From the NCBI GenBank assembly GCA_949152475.1, contig OX424563.1:37706120-37770119 (forward strand): a stretch of DNA of 64,000 bases, read 5' to 3'. This DNA is from Terebella lapidaria (Eukaryota > Annelida > Polychaeta > Terebellida > Terebellidae). Positions 26,853-40,446 of this stretch are shown one piece after another. The first letter of the stretch is position 1, and every line of letters starts with the position of its first letter. Under the pieces are notes generated by a model. The model was not told the origin of the DNA, did not search any database, and saw only the letters and a program-made list of their open reading frames with translations. Position numbers and translations under genes: made by a program.

Positions 26853-29800
26853 CAGTGTTGTGATGTGACTGGGCAGTGGGATATAGCTGACCTTGGGGAC
26901 GAGGTCTCTCCGAAAGGGGAAAGCACTGGAGCGTTATGACGTGGTGGCTACATACGTAGTGACACCACAATTATAGAGCGAACGTGCGGACAGGTTAATA
27001 AGGTCGGCCCCTCACTGTGATTCACATCGCAGCCAAGAATGTGTACATATCAGGTATGTAGCGGCGGCCCTAGACCTTCAATGTTGTGATGTGACTGGGC
27101 AGTGAGATATAGCTGACCTCGAGGACGAGGTCTCTCCGAAAGGGGAAAACACTTGAGCGTTATGACGTGTTGGCTACATTAGTAGTGACACCACAATTAT
27201 AGAGAGAACGTGCAGACAGGTTAATAAGACATTCGGTGACACTTCAGTAATCGGGTATACCTCTTAAATCGTGGGGGCGCCGAAAACTACATTGGCGCCT
27301 GACCTTTCGAACCACTGTGGGTTTCTCGGCGTCGCTCCCGGGTCGGCCCCTCACTGTGATTCACATCGCAGCCAAGAATGTGTACATATCGTGTACGTTG
27401 CGGCGGCCTTAGACCTTCACTGTTGTGATGTGACTGGGCAGTGGGATACAGCTGACCTCGAAACGAGGTCTCTCCGAAAGGGGAAAGCACTGGAGCGTTA
27501 TGACGTGGTGGCTACATAAGTAGTGACACCACAATTATAGAGCGAACGTGCGGACAGGTTAATAAGGTCGGCCCCTCACTGTGATTCACATCGCAGCCAA
27601 GAATGTACGGCCGTGTCCGCCGCGGCCCTAGACCTTCAGTGTTGTGATGTGACTGGGCAGTGAGATATAGTTGACCTCGAGGACGAGGTCTCTCCGAAAA
27701 GGGAAAGCACTGGAGCGTTATGACGTGGTGGCTACATTAGTAGTGACACCACAATTATAGAGCGAACGTGCGGACAGGTTAATAAGAGATTCGGTGACAC
27801 TTCAGTAATGGGGTATACTTCTTAAATCGTGGGGGCGCCGAACCTTACATTGGGGCCTGACCTTTCGAACCACTGTGGGTTTCTCGGCGTCGCTCTCGGG
27901 TCGGCCCCTCACTGTGATTCACATCCCAGCCAAGAATGTGTACATATAGGGTACGTTGCGGCGGCCCTAGACCTTCACTGTTGTGATGTGACTGGGCAGT
28001 GGGATACAGCTGACCTCGAAGACGAGGTCTCTCCGAAAGGGGAAAGCACTGGAGCGTTATGACGTGGTGGCTACATAAGTAGTGACACCACAATTATAGA
28101 GCGAACGTGCGGACAGGTTAATAAGGTCAGCCCCTCACTGTGATTCACATCGCAGCCAAGGATGTGTACATATCGGGTACGTTGCCGCGGCCCTAGACCT
28201 TCAGTGTTGTGATGTGACTGGGCAGTGAGATATAGCTGAAATCGAGGACGAGGTCTCTCCGAAAAGGGAAAGCACTTGAGCGTTATGACGTGGTGGCTAC
28301 ATTAGTAGTGACACCACAATTATAGAGCGAACGTGCGGACAGGTTAATAAGAGATTCGGTGACACTTCAGTAATGGGGTATACCTCTTAAATCGTGGGGG
28401 CGCCGAACCTTACATTGGCGCCTGACCTTTCGAACCATGGTATGTTTCTCGGCGTCGATCCCGGGTCGGCCCCTCACTGTGATTCACATCGCAGCCAAGA
28501 ATGTGTACATATCGGGTACGTTGCGGCGGCCCTAGACCTTCAGTGTTGCGATGTGACTGGGCAGTGAGATACAGCTGACTTCGGGGACGAGGTCTCTCCG
28601 AAAAGGGAAAGCACTGGAGCGTTATGACGTGGTGGCTACATAAGTAGTGACACCACAATTATAGAGCGAACGTGCGGACAGGTTAATAAGGTCGGCCCCT
28701 CACTGTGATTCACATCGCAGCCAAGAATGTGTACATATCGGGTAAGTTGCGGCGGTCCTAGACCTTCAGTGCTGTGATGTGACTGGGCAGTGAGATATAG
28801 CTGACCTCGGGGGGACGAGGTCTCTCCGAAAGAGGAAAGCACTGGAGCGTTATGACGTGGTGGCTACATTAGTAGTGACACCACAATTATAGAGCGAGCG
28901 TCCGGACAGGTTAATAAGGTCGGCCCCTCACTGTGATTCACATCGCAGCCAAGAATGTGTACATATCGGGTACGTTGCCGCGCCCCTAGACCTTCAGTGT
29001 TGTGATGTGACTGGGCAGTGAGATATAGCTGACCTCGAGGACGAGGTCTCTCCGAAAGGGGAAAGCGCTGGAGCGTTATGACGTGGTGGCTACATAAGTA
29101 GTGACACCACAATTATAGAGCGAACGTGCAGACAGGTTAATAAGAGATTCGGTGACACTTCAGTAATGGGGTATACTTCTTAAATCGTGGGGGCGCCGAA
29201 CCTTACATTGGCGCCTGACCTTTCGAACCACTGTGGGTTTCTCGGCGTCGCTCCCGGGTCGGCCCCTCACTGTGATTCACATCGCAGCCAAGAATGTGTA
29301 CATATCGGGTACGTTGGGGCGGCCCTAGACCTTCACTGTTGTGATGTGACTGGGCAGTGGGATACAGCTGACCTCGAAACGAGGTCTCTCCGAAAGGGGA
29401 AAGCACTGGAGCGTTATGACGTGGTGGCTACATAAGTAGTGACACCACAATTATAGAGCGAACGTACGGACAGGTTAATAAGGTCGGCCCCTCACTGTGA
29501 TTCACATCGCAGCCAAGAATGTACGGAGGTGTCCGCCGCGGCCCTAGACCTTCAGTGTTGTGATGTGACTGGGCAGTGAGATATAGCTGAAATCGAGGAC
29601 GAGGTCTCTCCGAAAAGGGAAAGCACTTGAGCGTTATGACGTGGTGGCTACATTAGTAGTGACACCACAATTATAGAGCGAACGTGCGGACAGGTTAATA
29701 AGAGATTCGGTGACACTTCAGTAATGGGGTATACCTCTTAAATCGTGGGGGCGCCGAACCTTACATTGGCGCCTGACCTTTCGAACCATGGTATGTTTCT

Positions 29801-31364
29801 CGGCGTCGATCCCGGGTCGGCCCCTCACTGTGATTCACATCGCAGCCAAGAATGTGTACATATCGGGTACGTTGCGGCGGCCCTAGACCTTCAGTGTTGT
29901 GATGTGACTGGGCAGTGAGATATAGCTGACCTCGGGGACGAGGTCTCTCCGAAAGGGGAAAGCACTGGAGCGTTATGACGTGGTGGCTACATAAGTAGTG
30001 ACACCACAATTATAGAGCGAACGTGCGGACAGGTTAATAAGGTCGGCCCCTCACTGTGATTCCTCAAGAATGCGTACATATCGGGTACGTTGCGGCATCC
30101 TTAGACCTTCAGTGTTTTGATGTGACTGGGCAGTGAGATATAGCTGACCTCGGGACGAGGTCTCTCCGAAAAGGGAAAGAACTTGGGCGTTATGACGTGG
30201 TGGCTACATCAGTAGTGACACCACAATTATAGAGCGAACGTGCGGACAGGTTAATAAGACATTCGGTGACACTTCAGTAATGGGGTATACCTCTTAAATC
30301 GTGGGGGCGCCGAACCTTACATTGGCGCCTGTCCTTTCGAACCACTGTGGGTTTCTCGGCGTCGCTCCCGGGTCGGCCCCTCACTGTGATTCACATCGCA
30401 GCCAAGAATGTGTACATATCGGGTACGTTGCGGCGGCCTCAGACCTTCACTGTTGTGATGTGACTGGGCAGTGGGATACAGCTGACCTCGAAGACGAGGT
30501 ATCTCCGAAAAGGGAAAGCACTGGAGCGTTATGACGTGTTGGCTACATAAGTAGTGACACCACAATTATAGAGCGAACGTGCGGACAGGTTAATAAGGTC
30601 GGCCTCTCACTGTGATTCACATCGCAGCCAAGAATGTGTACATATCGGGTACGTTGCCGCGGCCCTAGACCTTCAGTGTTGGGATGTGACTAAGCAGTGA
30701 GATATAGCTGCCCCCTGGGACGAGGTCTCTCGGAAAATGGAAAGCACTCTAGCGTTATGACGTGGTGGCTACATTAGTAGTGACACCACAATTATAGAGC
30801 GAGCGTGCGGAGAGGTTAATAAGACATTCGGTGACACTTCAGTAATGGGGTATACCTCTTAAATCGTGGAGGCGCCGAACCTTACATTGGCGCCTGACCT
30901 TTCGAACCACGGTATGTTTCTCGGCGTCGCTCCAGGGTCGGTACCTCACTGTGATTCACATCGCCACCAAAAATGTGCACATATCGGGTACGTTGCCGCG
31001 GCCCTAGACCTTCAGTGTTGTGATGTGACTGGGCAGTGAGATATAGCTGACCTCGGGGACGATGTCTCTCCGAAAATGGAAAGCACTGGAGCGTTATGAC
31101 GTGGTGGCTACATTAGTAGTGACACCACAATTATAGAGCGAGCGTGCGGAGAGGTTAATAAGACATTCGGTGACACATCAGTAATGGGGTATACCTCTTA
31201 AATCGCGGGGGCGCCGAACCTTTCATTGGCGCCTGTCCTTTCGAACCACTGTGGGTTTCTCGGCGTCGCTCCCGGGTCGGCACCTCACTGTGATTCACAT
31301 CGCAGCCAAGAATGTGTACATATCGGGTACGTTGCCGCGGCCCTAGATCTTCAGTGTTGTGATG
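26853..31364. repeat. Distal satellite B segment, mosaic copies
   Basis: Continuation of satellite B beyond the duplicated block. Shared rare variants show local shuffling: a single-base loss giving cctcgaaacgagg at 27459 and 29375 (1916 bp apart), the replacement tgtacgg..gtgtccgccg at 27604 and 29520 (also 1916 bp), and gctgaaatcgagg at 28237 and 29587 (1350 bp). The array ends within a long monomer at about 31364, without obvious decay. Confidence 0.75.
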
Positions 31365-31375
31365 TGAGGCGATGT
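31361..31375. other. Junction satellite B / satellite C
   Basis: Satellite B gatgtga(ctggg) passes straight into satellite C (ttt)gaggcgatg; tga at 31365-31367 fits both repeats. The first satellite C unit is already typical apart from small variants (ttaagaacag, gcgtaattc). Confidence 0.85.
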
Positions 31376-34166
31376 TTAAGAACAGTTTTCCTTTGAACTG
31401 CGTAATTCTGGCCTAAAAAAAGGTTTGAATCGATGTTTAACAACAGTTTTCCTTTGAACTGCCTAATTCTGGCCTAAAAAAAAGTTTGAATCGATGTTTA
31501 ACAACAGTTTTCCTTTGAACTGCCTAATTCTGGCCTAAAAAAAGGTTTGAATCGATGTTTAACAACAGTTTTCCTTTGAACTGCCTAATTCTGGCCTTAA
31601 AAAAGGTTTTTAAACGATGTTCAACAACAGTTTCCCTTTGAACTGCCTAATTCTGGCCTAAAAAAAAGGTTTGAATCGATGTTTAACAACAGTTTTCCTT
31701 TGAACTGCCTAATTCTGGCCTAAAAAAAGGTTTGAGGCGATATTTAACAACAGTTTTCCTTTGAACTGCCTAATTCTGGCCTAAAAAAAGGTTTGAATCG
31801 ATGTTTAACAACGGTTTTCCTTTGAACTGCCTAATTCTGGCCTAAAAAAAGGTTTGAGGCGATATTTAACAACAGTAATTCTGGCCTAAAAAAAGGTTTA
31901 TAGGCGATGTTTAACAACAGTTTCCCTTTGAACTGCCTATTTCTGGCCTAAAAAAAGGTTTGAATCGATGTTTAACAACAGTTTTCCTTTGAACTGCCTA
32001 ATTCTGGCCTAAAAAAAGTTTTGAATCGATGTTTAACAACAGTTTTCCTTTGAACTGCCTAATTCTGGCCTAAAAAAAGGTTTGAATCGATGTTTAACAA
32101 CAATTTTCCTTTGAACTGCCTAATTCTGGCCTAAAAAAAGGTTTTTAGGCGATGTTTAACAACAGTTTCCCTTTGAACTGCCTATTTCTGGCCTAAAGAA
32201 AGGTTTGAATCGATGTTTAGCAACAGTTTTCCTTTGAAATGCCTAATTCCGGCCTAAAAAAAGGTTTGAGGCGATAATAAACAACAGTTTTCCTTTGAAC
32301 TGCCTATATCTGGCCTAAAAAAAGGTTTGAATCGATATTTAACAACAGTATTTCTGGCCTAAAAAAAGGTTTTTAGGCGATGTTTAACAACAGTTTCCCT
32401 TTGAACTGCCTAATTCTGGCCTAAAAAAAAGTTTGAATCGATGTTTAACAACACTTTTCCTTTGAACTGCCTAATTCTGGCCTAAAAAAAGGTTTGAATC
32501 GATGTTTAACAACAGTTTTCCTTTGAACTGCCTAATTCTGGCCTAAAAAAAGGTTTGAATCGATGTTTAACAACAGTTTTCCTTTGAACTGCCTAATTCT
32601 GGCCTAAAAAAAGGTTTGAATCGATGTTTAACAACAGTTTTCCTTTGAACTGCCTAATTCTGGCCTAAAAAAAGGTTTGAATCGATGTTTAACAACAGTT
32701 TTCCTTTGAACTGCCTAATTCTGGCCTAAAAAAAGGTTTTTAGGCGATGTTTAACAACAGTTTCCTTTTGAAATGCCTAATTCTGGCCTAAAAAAAGGTT
32801 TGAGGCGATATTTAACAACAGTAATTCTGGCCTAAAAAAAGGTTTGAATCGATGTTTAACAACAGTTTTCCTTTGAACTGCCTAATTCTGGCCTAAAAAA
32901 AGGTTTTTAGGCGATGTTTAACAACAGTTTTCCTTTGAACTGCCTAATTCTGGCCTAAAAAAAAGGTTTGAATCGATGTTTAACAACAGTTTTCCTTTGA
33001 ACTGCCTAATTCTGGCCTAAAAAAAGGTTTGAATCGATGTTTAACAACAGTTTTCCTTTGAACTGCCTAATTCTGGCCTAAAAAAAGGTTTTTATGCGAT
33101 ATTTAACAACAGTAATTCTGGCCTAAAAAAAGGTTTGAGGCGATATTTAACAACAGTAATTCTGGCCTAAAAAAAGGTTTTTAGGCGATGTTTAACAACA
33201 GTTTCCCTTTGAACTGCCTAATTCTGGCCTAAAAAAGGTTTGAATCGATGTTTAACAACAGTTTTCTTTTGAACTGCCTAATTCTGGCCTAAAAAAGGTT
33301 TGAATCGATGTTTAACAACAGTTTTCTTTTGAACTGCCTAATTCTGGCCGAAAAAAAGGTTTGAATCGATGTTTAACAACAGTTTTCCTTTGAACTGCCT
33401 AATTCTGGCCTAGAAAAAGGTTTGAGGCGATATTTAGCAACAGTAATTCTGGCCTAAAAAAAGGTTTTTAGGCGATGTTTAACAACAGTTTCCCTTTGAA
33501 CTGCCTAATTCTGGCCTAATAAAAGGTTTGAATCGATGTTTAACAACAGTTTTCCTTTGAACTGCCTAATTCTGGCCTAAAAAAAGGTTTGAATCGATGT
33601 TTAACAACAGTTTTCCTTTGAACTGCCTAATTCTGGCCTAAAAAAAGGTTTGAGGCGATATTTAACAACAGTAATTCTGGCCTAAAAAAAGGTTTTTAGG
33701 CGATGTTTAACAACAGTTTTCCTTTGAACTGCCTAATTCTGGCCTAAAAAAAGATTTGAATCGATGTTTAACAACAGTTTTCCTTTGAACTGCCTAATTC
33801 TGGCCTAAAAAAAGGTTTGAATCGATGTTTAACAACAGTTTTTTTTTTAACTGCCTAATTCTGGCCTAAAAAAGGTTTGAATCGATGTTTAACAACAGTT
33901 TTCTTTTGAACTGCCTAATTCTGGCCGAAAAAAAGGTTTGAATCGATGTTTAACAACAGTTTTCCTTTGAACTGCCTAATTCTGGCCTAAAAAAGGTTTG
34001 AGGCGATATTTAACAACAGTAATTCTGGCCTAAAAAAAGGTTTTTAGGCGATGTTTAACAACAGTTTCCGTTTGAACTGCCTAATTCTGGCCTAAAAAAA
34101 GGTTTGAATCGATGTTTAACAACAGTTTTCCTTTGAACTGCCTAATTCTGGCCTAAAAAAAGGTTT

Positions 34167-34288
34167 GAGGCGATGTTTAACAACATTTTCTTTTTGATTT
34201 GCCTAATTCTGGCCTGAAAAAAGGTTTGAATCAATGTTTAACAACAGTTTTCCTTTGAACGGCGTAATTCTGGCCTAAAAAAAGGTTT
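34167..34288. repeat. Satellite C diverged dimer (representative of 11 copies)
   Basis: Two linked unusual monomers: one with acattttctttttgatttg and cctgaaaaaagg, followed by one with gaatcaatg and gaacggcgtaattc. I found the pair always together at about 34167, 34350, 34640, 37918, 38101, 40609, 40973, 41153, 42173, 47513 and 47695. The first monomer has lost both arms of the satellite C hairpin. The pair spreads as a unit. Confidence 0.85.
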
Positions 34289-34999
34289 GAATCGATGTTT
34301 AACAACAGTTTTCCTTTGAACTGCCTAATTCTGGCCTAAAAAAAGGTTTGAGGCGATGTTTAACAACATTTTCTTTTTGATTTGCCTAATTCTGGCCTGA
34401 AAAAAGGTTTGAATCAATGTTTAACAACAGTTTTCCTTTGAACGGCGTAATTCTGGCCTAAAAAAAGGTTTGAGGCGATATTTAACAACAGTAATTCTGG
34501 CCTAAAAAAAGGTTTTTAGGCGATGCTTAGCAACAGTTTTCCTTTGAACTGCCTAATTCTGGCCTAAAAAAAGGTTTGAATCGATGTTTAACAACAGTTT
34601 TCCTTTGAACTGCCTAATTCTGGCCTAAAAAAAGGTTTGAGGCGATGTTTAACAACATTTTCTTTTTGATTTGCCTAATTCTGGCCTGAAAAAAGGTTTG
34701 AATCAATGTTTAACAACAATTTTCCTTTGAACGGCGTAATTCTGGCCTAAAAAAAGGTTTGAATCGATGTTTAACAACAGTTTTCCTTTGAACTGCCTAA
34801 TTCTGGCCTAAAAAAAGGTTTGAATCGATGTTTAACAACAGTTTTACTTTGAACTGCCTAATTCTGGCCTAAAAAAAGGTTTTTAGGCGATGTTTAACAA
34901 CAGTTTCCCTTTGAACTGCCTAATTCTGGCCTAAAAAAGGTTTGAATGGATGTTTAACAACAGTTTTCTTTTGAACTGCCTAATTCTGGCCGAAAAAAA

Positions 35000-37900
35000 G
35001 GTTTGAATCGATGTTTAACAACAGTTTTCCTTTGAACTGCCTAATTCTGGCCTAAAAAAAGGTTTGAATCGATGTTTAACAACAGTTTTCCTTTGAACTG
35101 CCTAATTCTGGCCTAAAAAAAGGTTTGAGGCGATATTTAACAACGGTTTTCCTTTGAACTGCCTAAATCTGGCCTAAAAAAAGGTTTGAGGCGATATTTA
35201 ACAACAGTAATTATGGCCTAAAAAAAGGTTTATAGGCGATGTTTAACAACAGTTTCCCTTTGAACTGCCTATTTCTGGCCTAAAAAAAGGTTTGAATCGA
35301 TGTTTAACAACAGTTTTCCTTTGAACTGCCTAATTCTGGCCTAAAAAAAGTTTTGAATCGATGTTTAACAACAGTTTTCCTTTGAACTGCCTAATTCTGG
35401 CCTAAAAAAAGGTTTGAATCGATGTTTAACAACAATTTTTGTTTGAACTGCCTAATTCTGGCCTAAAAAAAGGTTTTTAGGCGATGTTTAACAACAGTTT
35501 CCCTTTGAACTGCCTATTTCTGGCCTAAAGAAAGGTTTGAATCGATGTTTAACAACAGTTTTCCTTTGAACTGCCTAATTCTGGCCTAAAAAAAGGTTTG
35601 AGGCGATAATAAACAACAGTTTTCCTTTGAACTGCCTATATCTGGCCTAAAAAAAGGTTTGAATCGATATTTAACAACAGTATTTCTGGCCTAAAAAAAG
35701 GTTTTTAGGCGATGTTTAACAACAGTTTCCCTTTGAACTGCCTAATTCTGGCCTAAAAAAAGGTTTGAATCGATGTTTAACAACACTTTTCCTTTGAACT
35801 GCCTAATTCTGGCCTAAAAAAAGGTTTGAATCGATGTTTAACAACAGTTTTCCTTTGAACTGCCTAATTCTGGCCTAAAAAAGGTTTGAATCGATGTTTA
35901 ACAACAGTTTTCCTTTGAACTGCCTAATTCTGGCCTAAAAAAAGGTTTGAATCGATGTTTAACAACAGTTTTCCTTTGAACTGCCTAATTCTGGCCTAAA
36001 AAAAGGTTTGAATCGATGTTTAACAACAGTTTTCCTTTGAACTGCCTAATTCTGGCCTAAAAAAAGGTTTGAATCGATGTTTAACAACAGTTTTCCTTTG
36101 AACTGCCTAATTCTAGCCTAAAAAAAGGTTTGAATCGATGTTTAACAACAGTTTTCCTTTGAACTGCCTAATTCTGGCCTAAAAAAAGGTTTGAGGCGAT
36201 ATTTAACAACAGTAATTCTGGCCAAAAAAAGGTTTGAATCGATGTTTAACAACAGTTTTCCTTTGAACTGCCTAATTCTGGCCTAAAAAAAGGTTTGAAT
36301 CGATGTTTAACAACAGTTTTCCTTTGAACTGCCTAATTCTGGCCTAAAAAAAGGTTTTTAGGCGATGTTTAACAACAGTTTCCTTTTGAACTGCCTAATT
36401 CTGGCCTAAAAAAAGGTTTGAGGCGATATTTAACAACAGTAATTCTGGCCTAAAAAAAGGTTTTTAGGCGATGTTTAACAACAGTTTTCCTTTGAACTGC
36501 CTAATTCTGGCCTAAAAAAAGGTTTGAATCGATGTTTAACAACAGTTTCTTTTTGAACTGCCTAATTCTGGCCTAAAAAAAGGTTTGAATCGATTTTTAA
36601 CAACAGTTTTCCTTTGAACTGGCTAATTCTGGCCAAAAAAAAGGTTTGAATCGATGTTTAACAACAGTTTTCCTTTGAACTGCCTAATTCTGGCCTAAAA
36701 AAAGGTTTGAATCGATGTTTAACAACAGTTTTCCTTTGAACTGCCTAATTCTGGCCTAAAAAAAGATTTTTATGCGATATTTAACAACAGTAATTCTGGC
36801 CTAAAAAAAGGTTTGAGGCGATATTTAACAACAGTAATTCTGGCCTAAAAAAAGGTTTTTAGGCGATGTTTAACAACAGTTTCCCTTTGAACTGCCTAAT
36901 TCTGGCCTAAAAAAGGTTTGAATCGATGTTTAACAACAGTTTTCTTTTGAACTGCCTAATTCTGGCCTAAAAAAGGTTTGAATCGATGTCTAACAACAGT
37001 TTTCTTTTGAACTGCCTAATTCTGGCCGAAAAAAAGGTTTGAATCGATGTTTAACAACAGTTTTCCTTTGAACTGCCTAATTCTGGCCTAAAAAAGGTTT
37101 GAATCGATGTTTAACAACAGTTTTCTTTTGAACTGCCTAATTCTGGCCGAAAAAAAGGTTTGAATCGATGTTTAACAACAGTTTTCCTTTGAACTGCCTA
37201 ATTCTGGCCTAAAAAAAGGTTTGAGGCGATATTTAACAACAGTAATTCTGGCCAAAAAAAAGGTTTTTAGGCGATGTTTAACAACAGTTTCCCTTTGAAC
37301 TGCTTAATTCTGGCCTAAAAAAGGTTTGAATCGATGTTTAACAACAGTTTTCTTTTGAACTGCCTAATTCTGGCCTAAAAAAAGATTTGAATCGATGTTT
37401 AACAACAGTTTTCCTTTGAACTGCCTAATTCTGGCCTAAAAAAGGTTTGAATCGATGTTTAACAACAGTTTTCTTTTGAACTGCCTAATTCTGGCCTAAA
37501 AAAAGATTTGAATCGATGTTTAACAACAGTTTTCCTTTGAACTGCCTAATTCTGGCCTAAAAAAAGGTTTGAATCGATGTTTAACAACAGTTTTCTTTTG
37601 AACTGCCTAATTCTGGCCTAAAAAAGGTTTGAATCGATGTTTAACAACAGTTTTCTTTTGAACTGCCTAATTCTGGCCTAAAAAAGGTTTGAGGCGATAT
37701 TTAACAACAGTAATTCTGGCCTAAAAAAAGGTTTTTAGGCGATGTTTAACAACAGTTTCCGTTTGAACTGCCTAATTCTGGCCTAAAAAAAGGTTTGAAT
37801 CGATGTTTAACAACAGTTTTCCTTTGAACTGCCTAATTCTGGCCTAAAAAAAGGTTTGAATCGATGTTTAACAACAGTTTTCCTTTGAACTGCCTAATTC

Positions 37901-40446
37901 TGGCCTAAAAAAAGGTTTGAGGCGATGTTTAACAACATTTTCTTTTTGATTTGCCTAATTCTGGCCTGAAAAAAGGTTTGAATCAATGTTTAACAACAGT
38001 TTTCCTTTGAACGGCGTAATTCTGGCCTAAAAAAAGGTTTGAATCGATGTTTAACAACAGTTTTCCTTTGAACTGCCTAATTCTGGCCTAAAAAAAGGTT
38101 TGAGGCGATGTTTAACAACATTTTCTTTTTGATTTGCCTAATTCTGGCCTGAAAAAAGGTTTGAATCAATGTTTAACAACAGTTTTCCTTTGAACGGCGT
38201 AATTCTGGCCTAAAAAAAGGTTTGAGGCGATATTTAACAACAGTTTTCCTTTGAACTGCCTAATTCTGGCCTAAAAAAAGGTTTGAGGCGATATTTAACA
38301 ACAGTTTTCCTTTGAACTGCCTAATTCTGGCCTAAAAAAAGGTTTGAGGCGATGTTTAACAACAGTAATTATGGCCTAAAAAAGATTTTTAGGCGATGTT
38401 TAACAACAGTTTTCTTTTGAACTGCTTAATTCTGGCCTAAAAAAAGGTTTGAATCGATGTTTAACAACAGTTTTCCTTGAACTGCCTAATTCTGGCCTAA
38501 AAAAAGGTTTGAGGCGATGTTTAACAACAGTAATTATGGCCTAAAAAAGATTTTTAGGCGATGTTTAACAACAGTTTGCCTTTGAACTGCCTAATTCTGG
38601 CCTAAAAAAAGGTTTGAATCGATGTTTAACAACAGTTTTCCTTTGAACTGCCTAATTCTGGCCTAAAAAAAGGTTTGAGGCGATGTTTAACAACAGTAAT
38701 TATGGCCTAAAAAAGGTTTTTAGGCGATGCTTAACAACAGTTTTCTTTTGAACTGCCTAATTCTGGCCTAAAAAAAGGTTTGAATCGATGTTTAACAACA
38801 GTTTTCCTTTGAACTGCCTAATTCTGGCCTAAAAAAAGGTTTGAATCGATGTTTAACAACAGTTTTCCTTTGAACTGCCTAATTCTGGCGTAAAAAAGGT
38901 TTGAATCGATGTTTAACAACAGTTTTCTTTTGAACTGCATAATTCTGGCCGAAAAAAAGGTTTGAATCGATGTTTAACAACAGTTTTCCTTTGAACTGCC
39001 TAATTCTGGCCTAAAAAAAGGTTTGAGGCGATATTTAACAACAGTAATTCTGGCCTAAAAAAAGGTTTTTAGGCGATGTTTAACAACAGTTTCCCTTAAA
39101 AAAAGGTTTGAGGCGATATTTAACAACAGTAATTCTGGCCTAAAAAAAGGTTTGAATCGATGTTTAACAAAAGTTTTCCTTTGAACTGGCTAATTCTGGC
39201 CAAAAAAAAGGTTTGAATCGATGTTTAACAACAGTTTTCCTTTGAACTGCCTAATTCTGGCCTAAAAAAAGGTTTGAATCGATGTTTAACAACAGTTTTC
39301 CTTTGAACTGCCTAATTCTGGCCTAAAAAAAGGTTTTTAGGCGATGTTTAACAACAGTTTCCCTTTGAACTGCCTAATTCTGGCCTAAAAAAAGGTTTGA
39401 ATCGATGTTTAACAACAGTTTTTTTCCTTTGAACTGCCTAATTCTGGCCTAAAAAAAGGTTTTTATGCGATATTTAACAACAGTAATTCTGGCCAAAAAA
39501 AAGGTTTGAGGCGATATTTAACAACAGTAATTCTGGCCAAAAAAAAGGTTTTTAGGCGATGTTTAACAACAGTTTCCCTTTGAACTGCCTAATTCTGGCC
39601 TAAAAAAGGTTTGAATCGATGTTTAACAACAGTTTTCCTTTGAACTGCCTAATTCTGGCCTAAAAAAAGGTTTGAATCGATGTTTAACAACAGTTTTCCT
39701 TTGAACTGCCTAATTCTGGCCTAAAAAAAGGTTTTTAGGCGATGTTTAACAACAGTTTCCCTTTGAACTGCCTAATTCTGGCCTAAAAAAAGGTTTGAAT
39801 CGATGTTTAACAACAGTTTTTTTCCTTTGAACTGCCTAATTCTGGCCTAAAAAAAGGTTTTTATGCGATATTTAACAACAGTAATTCTGGCCTAAAAAAA
39901 GGTTTGAGGCGATATTTAACAACAGTAATTCTGGCCAAAAAAAAGGTTTTTAGGCGATGTTTAACAACAGTTTCCCTTTGAACTGCCCAATTCTGGCCTA
40001 AAAAAGGTTTGAATCGATGTTTAACAACAGTTTTCTTTTGAACTGCCTAATTCTGGCCTAAAAAAAGATTTGAATCGATGTTTAACAACAGTTTTCCTTT
40101 GAACTGCCTAATTCTGGCCTAAAAAAGGTTTGAATCGATGTTTAACAACAGTTTTCTTTTGAACTGCCTAATTCTGGCCTAAAAAAAGATTTGAATCGAT
40201 GTTTAACAACAGTTTTCCTTTGAACTGCCTAATTCTGGCCTAAAAAAAGGTTTGAATCGATGTTTAACAACAGTTTTCTTTTGAACTGCCTAATTCTGGC
40301 CTAAAAAAGGTTTGAATCGATGTTTAACAACAGTTTTCTTTTGAACTGCCTAATTCTGGCCTAAAAAAGGTTTGAGGCGATATTTAACAACAGTAATTCT
40401 GGCCTAAAAAAAGGTTTTTAGGCGATGTTTAACAACAGTTTCCCTT
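35000..40446. repeat. Satellite C large block, copy 1 (about 9.6-kb offset)
   Basis: Rare variants here recur about 9.6 kb downstream in the same order: caacggtttt…cctaaatct (35161 and 44772, offset 9611), cctaaagaaagg (35521 and 45131, 9610), gcgataataa (35603 and 45213), caacactttt (35781 and 45391), ttctagcct (36111 and 45720), and the expanded T run before cctttgaact (39426 and 49021, 9595). The drifting offset reflects length changes in A runs. The first part also resembles 31800-32800 (gcgataataa at 32271, offset 3332). Edges are approximate. Confidence 0.82.

Larger units (their letters stand above)
8958..31364. repeat. Satellite B array (339/226-bp tandem repeat)
   Basis: About 22.4 kb of a GC-richer satellite. 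The long monomer is 339 bp (caccacaatt starts at 9311, 9650, 9989). A short monomer of 226 bp (for example 9989 to 10215) lacks exactly 113 bp, between ttaataag and gtcggcccc. Copies diverge by a few to many percent and fall into linked variant classes: one with ttcactg / gggatacagc / cgaagacgagg, the other with ttcagtg / gagatatagc / cgaggacgagg or cggggacgagg. Long and short forms are ordered into higher-order repeats, annotated separately. Open frames of 67-82 codons occur in many copies on both strands, but single-base variants interrupt them freely (TGA for TGG in gggcagtgagat), so I call no gene. The array is not recognised as a known family. Confidence 0.95.

Noticed and set aside
9393..30565. 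Dozens of 67-82-codon open frames on both strands of satellite B, some beginning MGAPNLTLAP or MWCHYLCSHH
   Set aside because: They track the repeat unit, overlap each other on opposite strands, are broken by single-base variants in many copies, and show no protein-like conservation. They are by-products of the satellite.
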